The notes beneath the pieces were generated by a model. The model was not told where the DNA came from and searched no databases. It saw nothing but the letters and a program-made list of their open reading frames with translations. This document shows positions 35,725 to 44,143 of a stretch of DNA of 64,000 bases, piece by piece. The DNA comes from Kocuria rhizophila DC2201. GTDB taxonomy: Bacteria; Actinomycetota; Actinomycetes; Actinomycetales; Micrococcaceae. A program made the translations under genes and the position numbers. Each line of letters starts with the position of its first letter. Position 1 is the stretch's first letter. The DNA lies in contig NC_010617.1 in the NCBI RefSeq assembly GCF_000010285.1, positions 1,922,001 to 1,986,000 of the forward strand. Reading direction: 5' to 3'.

Positions 35725-37200
35725 TCAGGCGTCGCCCTCGCGCTCAGAGTCTTGGGCGGCCTCCGCCGCACGGGCCGCGGCCGTTCCGGGGCGGTGCTGC
35801 TGCACCCACCCCTCCACGATGACCTGCCTGCCCTCGGTGAGCACCAGAGCGCCAGCGGGGACGTCCTTGCGCACCGTGGTGCCGGCACCGGAGTAGACGC
35901 CGTCCCCCACGGTCACCGGTGCCACGTACATGTTGTCGGAGCCCATGCGGACGTCGTTGCCGATCACCGTGCGGTGCTTGTTGACGCCGTCGTAGTTCAC
36001 GAACACGGAGGCCGCGCCGATGTTGGAGTTCTCCCCGATGGTCGCGTCCCCCACGTAGGACAGGTGGGGGACCTTGGAGCCGCGCCCGATCGTGGACTTC
36101 TTGGTCTCCACGAAAGTGCCGATCTTGGCGTCCTCGCCCAGCACCGTGCCCGGGCGCAGGTAGGCGAACGGGCCCACGGAGGCCCCCGCGCCCAGCTCGG
36201 AGTCGCTGCCGTGCGTGCGGACCACGGTGGCCCCGCGGCCCACGGTCACGTTGGTCAGCGTGGTGTCCGGGCCCACGACGGCGCCCTCCCCCACCCGGGT
36301 GCTGCCGTGCAGCTGGGTGCCGGGCAGCACGGTGGAGTCCGCCTCGAGCTCCACGGTGTCGTCGATCCAGGTGTTGGCCGGGTCCACGACGGTCACCCCG
36401 TTGCGCATGTGGGTCTCCAGCGTGCGCTGGTTGAGGTAGCGGCCGAGCGCCGCGAGCTGCACGCGGTCGTTGGCGCCCTCGAGCTCCATGTAGTCGGCCA
36501 TCTTCAGGGCGTCCACGCGGTGCCCCGCTTCGCGGGCCAGTCGGGGGACGTCGGTGAGGTACTTCTCGGCCTGGGCGTTGTCGGTGTCCACGCGGGACAG
36601 CGCGTCCCGCAGCACCGCGGCGTCGAACGCGAAGATCCCGGAGTTGACCTCGGTGACCGCGCGCTCGTCCTCGGTGGCGTCCTTGAACTCCTTGATCTCC
36701 GTGAACCGGCCCTCGCCGTCCCGCAGGATGCGGCCGTACTTGCCGGGCTCCGGGTGGTCCGCGGTGAGCACCGTGACGGCGTTGCCCTGCCCGGTGTGGT
36801 GGGCCACGAACGCGCGCAGGGTCTCGGCGGTGAGCAGCGGGACGTCCCCGTAGGTCACCAGCACGGTGCCGCTCACGGGGGTCTCGGCGTCGAGCACCTC
36901 GAGCCCCGCGTCCACGGCGGAGCCCGTGCCGGGCACGTCCGACTGGTCCGCGGTGAGCACGCCCGGGGCCACGTCCGCGATGTGCTGCGCCACGAGGTCC
37001 CGCTGGTGCCGGACCACGGCCACGATGCGCTCGGGCCGCAGCTCGCCGGCCACCTTCAGCGCGTGCGCGAGCATGGAGCGCCCGCCGATCTCGTGCAGGA
37101 TCTTGGGGGTCCGGGACTTCATGCGGGTTCCCTGGCCCGCGGCCAGGACGATGATCGCGGCGGGGTTCTCCCCGGCGGCGGCGGTGTCAGCGGTGCTCAC
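35725..37200 (-). CDS. glmU: Bifunctional GlmU
   Basis: 491-aa bifunctional enzyme, glucosamine-1-phosphate acetyltransferase and GlcNAc-1-phosphate uridyltransferase, supplying UDP-GlcNAc for peptidoglycan. The uridyltransferase half has LAAGQGTRMKSRTPKILHEI, YGDVPLL and EVNSGIFAF. The left-handed beta-helix half shows hexapeptide repeats, with GTFVETKKSTIGRGSKVPHLSY and NYDGVNKHRT. The C-terminus is Ala/Arg-rich. GTG at 37200 is chosen because GAGGAG is 9 nt upstream; the longer frame to 37242 has no support. The tRNA-Gln gene lies just upstream on the same strand. Confidence 0.94.
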   Translation of the reverse strand: MSTADTAAAGENPAAIIVLAAGQGTRMKSRTPKILHEIGGRSMLAHALKVAGELRPERIVAVVRHQRDLVAQHIADVAPGVLTADQSDVPGTGSAVDAGLEVLDAETPVSGTVLVTYGDVPLLTAETLRAFVAHHTGQGNAVTVLTADHPEPGKYGRILRDGEGRFTEIKEFKDATEDERAVTEVNSGIFAFDAAVLRDALSRVDTDNAQAEKYLTDVPRLAREAGHRVDALKMADYMELEGANDRVQLAALGRYLNQRTLETHMRNGVTVVDPANTWIDDTVELEADSTVLPGTQLHGSTRVGEGAVVGPDTTLTNVTVGRGATVVRTHGSDSELGAGASVGPFAYLRPGTVLGEDAKIGTFVETKKSTIGRGSKVPHLSYVGDATIGENSNIGAASVFVNYDGVNKHRTVIGNDVRMGSDNMYVAPVTVGDGVYSGAGTTVRKDVPAGALVLTEGRQVIVEGWVQQHRPGTAAARAAEAAQDSEREGDA

Positions 37201-37264
37201 GGAGCAGGCTCCTCTGGGTGCTCGTGAGGCGGTGGGTGCCATCTGCGCCTCGATGTGTCGTTCG

Positions 37265-37336
37265 TTCCGCCACTAGGACTCGAACCTAGACTCACGGCTC
37301 CAAAGGCCGGTGTGCTGCCAATTACACCATGGCGGA
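37265..37336 (-). tRNA. tRNA-Gln (anticodon UUG)
   Basis: On the minus strand a full cloverleaf: acceptor TCCGCCA / TGGCGGA, D-arm GTGTAATTGGCAGCAC, anticodon loop CTTTGGA (anticodon TTG), and T-arm TAGGTTCGAGTCCTA. The CCA end is not encoded. It reads CAA and, by wobble, CAG. Upstream of glmU. Confidence 0.95.
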
Positions 37337-37409
37337 GCGTTGCCACCCGCGGGCGCCAACAGGGGATGTGCGTGTGAGGACGCACGAAAATTCACTCTAG
37401 CACCTGCCC

Positions 37410-38138
37410 TCAGCGCGTCAGCACGGCCAGAATCCGGCCCGCGGAGCGCCCCTCGGCGTAGCCCGGAAGGGTCCTCAGCAGGCCCGACTCGTCCCGCTGC
37501 GTGATGCCGCGCACGAGGATCTGGGCGCGGTCCGCCGCGCGGCGCACGTGGTGCCAGGCGGCGTCGTCGTCCTGGCCCGCGGCACGCGAACGGGACACGT
37601 CCCAGGCCAGGGAGGTGGTGTCCGGGGAGGCGACGTCCAGGGAGCCCTGATCGAACTCCCGGTCCAGCAGCGCGAGCAGCATGAGCACCTCGTCCACGGA
37701 CGTGCTGTTCTGCACCATGAGCCGGACCCTGTGGTGCGAGGCGGCCTCCGCGAGCGCCGCGAGCATCGAGTACAGCCGTTGCCGCTGCCGCCCGCGGTGG
37801 GACACTCCCCCGAGCGCGAGCACGAGCATCCCGGCGTCCACCCCGCGGCACAGCTCCAGGGCGTCGTCCACCGCGGCGAGCACGCCCTCGTCCGGGATGT
37901 CCTCGTCCACGGACACCGGCGCGCGCAGCAGCAGCGGCTCCGCCCCGGCCTCGCGCAGCGTCTGGGCGGCCTGGCGGCGCACACGCGATCCCATGTGGGA
38001 TCCCACGGGGCGGTCGGCGCCGATCGTGATCTCGACCGGGCCGGGCGCCTCGCGCACCCGCGCCACCGCGCCCGCGAGGTCCTGGGGCTTGTCCAGCACG
38101 GTTCCCGGATCCTGCCGGCCCACACCTGTCTCCTGCAT
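37410..38138 (-). CDS. Conserved hypothetical protein
   Basis: 242-aa cytosolic protein that I do not recognise. It has alternating strands and helices: VEITIGADRPVGSHMGSRV, a region AGMLVLALGGVSHRG, and VRLMVQNSTSVDEVLMLLALLDREF. This suggests an alpha/beta, perhaps Rossmann-like or hydrolase-like, fold. Several Asp, His and Arg are conserved-looking but no catalytic motif is clear. It is followed by the tRNA-Gln and preceded by the ABC-F gene, which diverges. ATG at 38138; GAGACT lies 7 nt upstream as a weak -10. Confidence 0.6.
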   Translation of the reverse strand: MQETGVGRQDPGTVLDKPQDLAGAVARVREAPGPVEITIGADRPVGSHMGSRVRRQAAQTLREAGAEPLLLRAPVSVDEDIPDEGVLAAVDDALELCRGVDAGMLVLALGGVSHRGRQRQRLYSMLAALAEAASHHRVRLMVQNSTSVDEVLMLLALLDREFDQGSLDVASPDTTSLAWDVSRSRAAGQDDDAAWHHVRRAADRAQILVRGITQRDESGLLRTLPGYAEGRSAGRILAVLTR

Positions 38139-38253
38139 ACCGGCCAGTCTCCCACGGGTGGCCGGGGATCCGCTGCGCCGGGCGGCGGCGTCGTGCGGTC
38201 CGCGGGGCGTGCCTCCGGCCCACGACGCCGCCCGGGGGCCTGCCGCGCGCTTG

Positions 38254-38259
38254 TATCCT
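38254..38259 (+). promoter_or_regulatory. -10 hexamer TATCCT, leaderless ABC-F
   Basis: TATCCT then exactly 6 nt then GTG (38266). This decides between the GTGs at 38260 and 38266 in favour of the latter. Confidence 0.6.
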
Positions 38260-38265
38260 GTGCGG

Positions 38266-40131
38266 GTGGCTCATCTGATCGGCGGAGAAAACATCCATCT
38301 CGAGTACCCCACCAAGACCGTGTTCGACGCGGTCACCGTGGGGATCGACGAGGGCGACAGGATCGGCATTGTGGGCCGCAACGGGGACGGCAAGTCCACG
38401 CTCATGCGGCTGCTCGCCGGTCGGATCCCGCCGGACTCGGGTCGCGTGACCGTGCGCTCGGGCACCACCGTGGGCATGCTCGACCAGGCGGACACCCTGG
38501 ACCCGGGCCAGACCGTGGGCCACGCCGTGGTGGGGGACGTCCCGGACTACGTGTGGGCCGCGGACCCGAAGGTGCGGGACGTGGTGGGAGGCCTGGTCTC
38601 GGACGTGGACTGGGACACCCCCGTGGGCCAGCTCTCCGGCGGGCAGCGGCGCCGCGTGGCGCTCGCGAGCCTGCTCACCGGGGACTGGGACGTGATCTTC
38701 CTGGACGAGCCCACCAACCACCTGGACGTGGACGGCATCACGTGGCTCGCCAAGCACCTGAACAGCCGGTGGTCGAAGAACTCCGGCGCCCTGGCCGTGG
38801 TGACCCACGACCGCTGGTTCCTGGACGCGGTCTGCACGGACACGTGGGAGGTGCACGACCGCGTCGTCGAGCCCTTCGAGGGCGGGTACGCCGCGTACGT
38901 GCTGCAGCGCGTGGAGCGGGACCGCCAGGCCGCCGTGGTGGAGCAGAAGCGCCAGAACCTCATGCGCAAGGAGCTCGCGTGGCTGCGCCGCGGCGCCCCG
39001 GCACGCACGTCCAAGCCGAAGTTCCGCATCGAGGCCGCGAACACCCTGATCGAAGACGTGCCCCCGCCGCGGGACACCGTCTCCCTGTCCCGGATGGCCG
39101 TGTCCCGGCTGGGCAAGGACGTGGTGGACATCGAGGACGTCTCGGTCTCCTTCCCCGCCGCGGACGGCTCCGGCACCACCCGTGTGCTGGAGGACGTCAC
39201 GTGGCTCATCGCCCCCGGCGAGCGCACCGGCATCCTGGGCGTCAACGGCGCGGGCAAGTCCACCCTGCTGGGCCTGGTCACCGGGGACGTGCAGCCCACG
39301 TCCGGTCGGGTCAAGCGCGGGAAGACCGTAAAGATCGCCACGCTCACGCAGCAGCTGGACGAACTCAAGGACGTCGCGCAGGACCGCGTCTCGGACGTGG
39401 TGGCGCAGAAGAAGACCTCGTACCTGACCGGCGGCAAGGAGATGACGCCCACGCAGCTGCTCGAACGGCTCGGCTTCACCTCCGCGCAGCTGAAGACCCC
39501 GGTCAAGGACCTCTCCGGTGGCCAGAAGCGGCGCCTGCAGCTGCTGCTGATCCTGCTGGACGAGCCCAACGTGCTGATCCTGGACGAACCCTCCAACGAC
39601 CTGGACACGGACATGCTCGCCGCCATGGAGGACCTCCTGGACACGTGGCCCGGCACGCTGCTGGTGGTCTCCCACGACCGCTACCTGCTGGAGCGCGTGA
39701 CCGACCAGCAGTACGCGGTGATAGACGGCCGCTTCCGGCACCTGCCCGGCGGGGTGGACGAGTACCTCGCGCTGTCCTCCGCGGCGGCCTCGGGCTCCGC
39801 CGCGGGCTCGGCAGGGGCGTCCAACCCGCTCGCGGGCGGCGCGTCCTCCGCGGCGTCCGGTCCTGCGGGCGACGACGCCGCGTCCCGGCCCGCGGGCAGG
39901 CCCGCCCTGGGCGGCGCGGAGGCCCGCGCGGCGCAGAAGGAACTGGGCGCCGTCGAGCGCAAGCTGCAGAAGCTGCAGAAGGAGGTGGCCGGCCTGGACG
40001 ACACCATGGCCGCCGCGGACCCCTCCGACTTCGAGGGCCTCGGCAAGCTCGCGGCGCAGAAGACGGCGCTGGAGGACGAGATCGACGAGCTGGAGCTGCG
40101 CTGGCTCGAGCTCGGCGAGGCGCTCGAGTAG
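38266..40131 (+). CDS. ABC-F family ATPase (Uup/EttA-like)
   Basis: 621-aa soluble protein with two ABC domains and no membrane segment, an ABC-F factor. Members act on the ribosome (translation regulation or antibiotic protection). Domain 1: Walker A GRNGDGKST, signature LSGGQRRRVA, Walker B FLDEPTNHLD. The interdomain linker has the P-site tRNA-interaction motif region rich in basic residues (KRQNLMRKELAWLRRGAPART). Domain 2: GVNGAGKST, LSGGQKRRLQLL, LILDEPSNDLD. The C-terminal tail is first Ala/Ser/Gly-rich, then a coiled coil (AAQKELGAVERKLQKLQKE). No drug-resistance specificity can be inferred. It converges with the CobW-like gene. Confidence 0.9.
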   Translation: MAHLIGGENIHLEYPTKTVFDAVTVGIDEGDRIGIVGRNGDGKSTLMRLLAGRIPPDSGRVTVRSGTTVGMLDQADTLDPGQTVGHAVVGDVPDYVWAADPKVRDVVGGLVSDVDWDTPVGQLSGGQRRRVALASLLTGDWDVIFLDEPTNHLDVDGITWLAKHLNSRWSKNSGALAVVTHDRWFLDAVCTDTWEVHDRVVEPFEGGYAAYVLQRVERDRQAAVVEQKRQNLMRKELAWLRRGAPARTSKPKFRIEAANTLIEDVPPPRDTVSLSRMAVSRLGKDVVDIEDVSVSFPAADGSGTTRVLEDVTWLIAPGERTGILGVNGAGKSTLLGLVTGDVQPTSGRVKRGKTVKIATLTQQLDELKDVAQDRVSDVVAQKKTSYLTGGKEMTPTQLLERLGFTSAQLKTPVKDLSGGQKRRLQLLLILLDEPNVLILDEPSNDLDTDMLAAMEDLLDTWPGTLLVVSHDRYLLERVTDQQYAVIDGRFRHLPGGVDEYLALSSAAASGSAAGSAGASNPLAGGASSAASGPAGDDAASRPAGRPALGGAEARAAQKELGAVERKLQKLQKEVAGLDDTMAAADPSDFEGLGKLAAQKTALEDEIDELELRWLELGEALE

Positions 40132-40140
40132 CTTCCGGGT

Positions 40141-41179
40141 TCAGTCCGCGCGGTCGGCCGTGGGCCGGGCGGGGAACGGGTCGTGGAACTGCGACCACGC
40201 CGCAGGACCCGCCGCGAGCTCGTCGTCCGTGAGCGCAGCGTCGTCGAACGCGCGGCGCAGCGCCGGGACGTCCAGATCCAGTCCGATGATCCCGAGGTCC
40301 TGACCCAGGGCCAGCAGCTCGTCCCGCTCCCCCATGTCCTCGTCGCGCGCGAGCGGTGAGAGGCAGATCATCCGGCCCACGTGGTTCCACTGCGCGATCA
40401 CGTGCGAGCGGGTGGCCAGGCGGCAGAACCCGGCGGAGCGCAGCACGGTGCCGAACTCGCCCGTCTCGATCCGGTGGTCGAGCAGGTCCCCGAGCCGCTG
40501 CGGGTGCAGGGGGCGGACGTTCTCGTAGCGCAGCGAGCTCACGTGGGGATCCGTGACCCAGGGATCGTGCTCCCCGTTGAGCAGGGTGACCCACCCCGAG
40601 CGCTCCTGGGCGACGTCGTACCCGGCGTCGGTGGCGGGTGCCGCGTGCAGCCACGGGTCCTGGTCCCGTGGTGCAGCCGCAGCCGCGCCCGGGGGCTGAG
40701 GTGGTTGACGAGGCCCATCACGCTGGAGAGCTCGGGGGTGTTCAACGGCTCCCAGTTCACGAGCACCACGGTGGAGGCGAACTCGATTCCCATGACGGTG
40801 AGCAGCGCGCGGGCCGTGTGGCGCCAGTGGGCGGGGTGGCTCGCCGGGTGGATCACGTAGTCCGTACGGTGCAGGTCCGCGATCAGGTGGGCCGCGTCCA
40901 CCACGCACACCACCTCCCGCAGGGTGAGCCCCGAGCCGGGCGCGGCACCGACCCCGATCAGCTCTGTCACGTCCATGTGCTCCGGGAACTCCACGAGCGC
41001 CCCCGCTCCCCGGGTGCACCACGGAACGAACGAGACGGCCTCGGTCACGGGTCCGGGCAGAGCCCCACCCGCGGGGCGGGCACGAGCATGCGACCGGTGC
41101 ACCGGGCCAGCTCGCGGGCGAACCGAGAGCGCTCCGGGGCGCAGCTGCCCACCACTGCTACGACGTCGACCGGTTCCAT
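40141..41179 (-). pseudogene. CobW/Mrf-like GTP-binding protein, two frameshifts
   Basis: Pieces of one gene in three frames. ATG 41179 (GGGAGG upstream) runs 44 codons to a stop at 41045: VVAVVGSCAPERSRFAREL, a degenerate P-loop. Near 41045-41050 the frame must change (loss of one C) to read TEAVSFVPWCTRGAG, ending ELSSVMGLVNHLSPRARLRLHH. A second change near 40668-40682 leads to DQDPWLHAAPATD, RYENVRPLHPQRLGDLLDH and ATRSHVIAQWNHVGR, up to the end at 40141. The middle and C-terminal parts match actinobacterial CobW-C proteins of the Mrf/Rv0106 type, which are Zur-regulated zinc-limitation factors. A Zur-like box at 41283-41301 supports this. Whether it is a true pseudogene or a sequencing artefact cannot be told here. 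Confidence 0.72.
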
Positions 41180-41282
41180 GGGGCCTCCCTGGGTTGTGCT
41201 GGGTGCAGCAGCCCGTGCGCAGCCGTCGCACCCGAGGGCGCCCCCCCCCGGAGCCGGGTGGTCGAGGACGTGCGGACCAAAT

Positions 41283-41301
41283 GATAACGGTTCTCGTTAT
41301 G
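41283..41301. promoter_or_regulatory. Zur-like box
   Basis: GATAACGGTTCTCGTTATG contains inverted arms ATAACG (41284-41289) and CGTTAT (41295-41300) around a 5-nt spacer. It stands about 105 bp before the CobW-like gene. It resembles actinobacterial Zur sites (TGATAACG..CGTTATCA-like). The low GC of this patch is itself striking. Confidence 0.6.
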
Positions 41302-41325
41302 CCGTGCCGGGAGGCCCAGGGACAG

Positions 41326-41363
41326 TCGCGGCCCCGCTCGGAGCGTTCCGAGCGGGGCCGCGA
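41326..41363 (-). terminator. Hairpin terminator after HD-domain gene
   Basis: Perfect 17-bp stem (41326-41342 with 41347-41363) and a 4-nt loop, 24 nt past the stop of the HD-domain gene. Confidence 0.8.
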
Positions 41364-41386
41364 CAGGGTCCGGGGAGCGTGACGGC

Positions 41387-42025
41387 TCACTCGCTCCAGT
41401 CGTTGGTCCGGATGACCTCCACGAAGTCGTCCCGCTCGAACGAGGGGTCGAAGTGGGCCAGCACGTCGGCGTTCATGGTGCCGAACGTGGAGCCCGGACG
41501 GTGCTCCATGCCGTGGTGGAAGGCCCGGAGGATGCGGTTCTTGAAGTCCGGGCGGGGGTGGGCGTCCACCACCGCCCGGCGCTGGGCGTCGGTGAGCTGG
41601 TCGAAGTGCATGCCCAGCACGTCCGTCTCCACGCCGGCGCTCACCAGCGCCACCTCAGGCGCCATGAACTCGGGGACGCCCGGGGTGGTGTGCAGCGCAA
41701 TGCCCAACCACGCGGTGTGCGCCCGCTCGTGGGAGGCCCCGCGCTTCATGAGGAACTCGAAGACCTCGTTGGCACCGTCCACCTCGAAGCGCAGGGTGGA
41801 GCCCTTGTGATCCTCGGTGAGGCCGCGGTCGTGGAACATGGCCCCGGCGTACAGCAGCTCGTGGTCCACGCTCAGCTCCTGCACCTGCCCCAGCAGCGCC
41901 CCGAAGAAGTAGACGCGGCGGGAGTGGTGGTAGAGCAGGTCGTCCTCGGTGTCCCGGACGTACTCGGTGACGTCCCGGGTCAGTGCGGTGTCCGGTACGG
42001 CGATCCCGGCAACGGCGTCTGTCAT
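41387..42025 (-). CDS. HD-domain protein
   Basis: 212-aa HD-superfamily metal-dependent hydrolase. YHHSRRVYFFGAL gives the first His, AMFHDRGL the HD pair, and later RAHTAWLGIALHTTPG and DAHPRPDFKNRI complete the set. The pattern is that of the small phosphohydrolase or cyanamide-hydratase-like branch, but substrate cannot be inferred. RBS GAGGAG and ATG at 42025. It stands alone between two hairpins, and downstream lies the CobW-like pseudogene. Confidence 0.8.
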   Translation of the reverse strand: MTDAVAGIAVPDTALTRDVTEYVRDTEDDLLYHHSRRVYFFGALLGQVQELSVDHELLYAGAMFHDRGLTEDHKGSTLRFEVDGANEVFEFLMKRGASHERAHTAWLGIALHTTPGVPEFMAPEVALVSAGVETDVLGMHFDQLTDAQRRAVVDAHPRPDFKNRILRAFHHGMEHRPGSTFGTMNADVLAHFDPSFERDDFVEVIRTNDWSE

Positions 42026-42337
42026 GGTGGCGCTCCTCTGCGGTTCGGTCCCACGGACCCGGCCCTCCGGCGTCCGTGGCGTGACCCGTTCATTCTCGCG
42101 CGCGGCCCCGCCCGCGGGCCAGCCCCGGGCCCGTCCGAGGGGCGGGCCGCAACCCGGGTGCGGGCCGGTCCGGGATGGGTGCGCGAGTCGGATCCAGGCA
42201 GCGCGTGGAGCCGGGCCCGGGGCGGCTGCGGGTCGGCCGGTGGCGCGTGCCCCGCCGGGGACACTCGCCGGCAAAGCCGCAGCCCGGTCGTCACCGGCCG
42301 GGCACGGGCCCGGCCGGTGCGGCGGCGTGCCGCGGAC
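42026..42337. other. Spacer with terminator between mhuD and HD gene
   Basis: 312 bp, extremely GC-rich. Apart from the hairpin at 42292-42319 I see nothing assignable. No gene is credible in it. Confidence 0.5.
42292..42319 (-). terminator. Hairpin terminator after mhuD
   Basis: Perfect 12-bp stem CACCGGCCGGGC / GCCCGGCCGGTG and a 4-nt loop, just past the mhuD stop. Confidence 0.75.
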
Positions 42338-42643
42338 TCAGTCCGCCGCGCCGAGGTCCACGACCTCGAACTCGAGCAGCGAGGCCCCGGTGGCCACCGG
42401 CTTGCGGTCGCCGCCGGCGTGGGCGGCCTTCGCGCTGCCGTCCCGCCACGCCTCGAAGTCCCCCTGCGTGGCCCACGTGGTCACCACGTAGTAGCGGTTC
42501 TCCCCCGCCACGGGGCGCAGCAGCTGGAAACCCTCGAAACCGGGCTCGCCGTCCACCGAGTGCCTGCGTGCGGCGAAGCGCGCCTCCAGCTCCTGGCCGG
42601 AGCCCTCGGGAACCTCGATGGCGTTGATCTTGACGACGGACAT
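42338..42643 (-). CDS. mhuD: Haem-degrading monooxygenase MhuD
   Basis: 101-aa antibiotic-biosynthesis-monooxygenase-fold protein of the MhuD/IsdG class. It breaks down haem to release iron. The sequence begins MSVVKINAIEVPEGSG and runs in register with mycobacterial MhuD. It keeps Asn7, Trp66 (in DFEAWRDG) and His75 (in AKAAHAGG), the residues known to matter in MhuD. VATGASLLEFEVV near the C-terminus is also shared. GAGGAGG is 5 nt before the ATG. It is encoded 73 bp after the amine oxidase on the same strand. That neighbour does not suggest haem, so co-transcription may be incidental. Confidence 0.92.
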   Translation of the reverse strand: MSVVKINAIEVPEGSGQELEARFAARRHSVDGEPGFEGFQLLRPVAGENRYYVVTTWATQGDFEAWRDGSAKAAHAGGDRKPVATGASLLEFEVVDLGAAD

Positions 42644-42716
42644 GGTGCCTCCTCGTGTGTGGGTTGACGGCTGCCACTGTAGGACCGCCGGGTGACCGCT
42701 GGCTGGGACCGCGCCC

Positions 42717-44129
42717 TCAGCGGGTGGACACGGCCTCGGCCGCCTCGTCCGCGGCCCGGCGCCCGGCCCGGATGGCGCCGTCGATGTAGCCGGCCCACAC
42801 GGTGGCCGTCTCCGCACCGGCCCACGCGAGGCGACCCACGGGCCGGGAGAGATCCGCCCCCACCGTGGTCCACAGCCCCGTGCCGAACCGGCCGCCGTAG
42901 CAGCCGCGCGTGAAGGGCTCCTCCGACCAGTTGCGCTGCAGCACCTCGCGGGGGTGCCGGGCGGCGTCCCCGAAGAACGTGCCGAGGTCCTCGAGCACCC
43001 GCTGCCGCCGGGTGGCCTCGTCCAGGGCGTTGAACGCGCGGGCGTGGCGGCCCTCCACGAACGCCACCAGGATCCCGTGCGAGGAGTCCGGGACGCAGTT
43101 GTCGTAGACCAGGGACACGTCGTGGTCCAGACTCAGCACGGTGCCGCTGAGGCCCTCGGCCCGCCAGAACGGCGTCTCGTACTCGACCTGGAACTTGATC
43201 ACCGCGCCCGGGCTCATCTGGGAGTGGGCGATGTCCCGGCCCGCGGGCAGCGGGGGTGCGTAGCGCACGCGTGAGGCCATGACCGGCGGCAGCGCCACCA
43301 CCACGCCCGCGCACCGGACGTCCCCGGCCGAGGTCTGCACCCGCACGGGCCGCGGCTGCCCGGACGACGACGCCGCGTCCCACCCCGAGATCCCCAGCAC
43401 CTCCGCGCCGAGCACCACCCGCTCCCCCAGCCGCTGCGCGAGGCGTTCGGAGAGCTGGTGGGTGCCGCCGAGGATCCGCGACTCCTGGGCCCCGCCGATC
43501 GTGAGCATCATGCGGTGCAGCCCGCCGCCCGAGGCCAGGTAGACGAGCATGTGCAGCGCGGAGTACTCGTCGCTCTCGGCCGCGAAGATCGAGGCGAGCA
43601 GGGTGTGCGCGAAGCGGCGTGCGACGTAGTCCCCGCAGTGCGCGTCCACCCACTGGGCGGCCGTGACCCGGTCCAGCTCGAGCGCGTCCGGCGAGCGCCA
43701 CGGCTGCTCGGTGTCCACGCGCGCGGCGGTGGTGTCGACGAGGCGCACGAAGTCCTGGAACGCCCGGGCGGCGTCGGGCCCGAGGCCGAAGGAGTCGTCG
43801 TCGCCCTCGCGCCGGGAGCCGTCCGCGAAGAGCAGCGAGCGGCCGGTGTCGTGCACGGTGAACGTCTCCAGCCCGAGCCGCCGCGCGAGCGCCAGCACCT
43901 CGTCCTGCGTGGGGCCCACCCACTGCCCGCCCAGCTCGATGGGTGTCCCCGAGGCGAAGTGCCCGCCCTCCGTGCGCCCGCCCACGCGGTCGCGGGCCTC
44001 CAGGACCAGCACGTCCAGGCCGCGGTCCACCAGTCGTTCCGCGGCGGAGAGCCCGGAGATCCCGGCCCCCACGACGATCACATCGGCAGAACCGAGAGAG
44101 CCTGCAGGGCGTTGGGATGATGCCTTCAT
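42717..44129 (-). CDS. Flavin monoamine oxidase family protein
   Basis: 470-aa FAD-dependent amine oxidase, related to monoamine and putrescine oxidases, which oxidise primary amines to aldehyde plus NH3 and H2O2. FAD-binding VIVVGAGISGLSAAERL near residue 18, then LEARDRVGGRTEGG, ELGGQWVGPTQDEV and the C-terminal FAD segment LAWAGAETATVWAGYIDGAI are conserved. AGGAG is 6 nt from the ATG at 44129. It follows the TetR gene by 14 bp in the same direction. The divergent APC permease may supply the amine. The substrate (polyamine or aromatic amine) is not decidable. Confidence 0.85.
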   Translation of the reverse strand: MKASSQRPAGSLGSADVIVVGAGISGLSAAERLVDRGLDVLVLEARDRVGGRTEGGHFASGTPIELGGQWVGPTQDEVLALARRLGLETFTVHDTGRSLLFADGSRREGDDDSFGLGPDAARAFQDFVRLVDTTAARVDTEQPWRSPDALELDRVTAAQWVDAHCGDYVARRFAHTLLASIFAAESDEYSALHMLVYLASGGGLHRMMLTIGGAQESRILGGTHQLSERLAQRLGERVVLGAEVLGISGWDAASSSGQPRPVRVQTSAGDVRCAGVVVALPPVMASRVRYAPPLPAGRDIAHSQMSPGAVIKFQVEYETPFWRAEGLSGTVLSLDHDVSLVYDNCVPDSSHGILVAFVEGRHARAFNALDEATRRQRVLEDLGTFFGDAARHPREVLQRNWSEEPFTRGCYGGRFGTGLWTTVGADLSRPVGRLAWAGAETATVWAGYIDGAIRAGRRAADEAAEAVSTR

Positions 44130-44143
44130 GGACGTCTCCTGTC

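Noticed and set aside
37410-38138. Assignment of the 242-aa protein to a known enzyme family
   Set aside because: Fold-like patterns are visible but no motif is specific enough; left as hypothetical.
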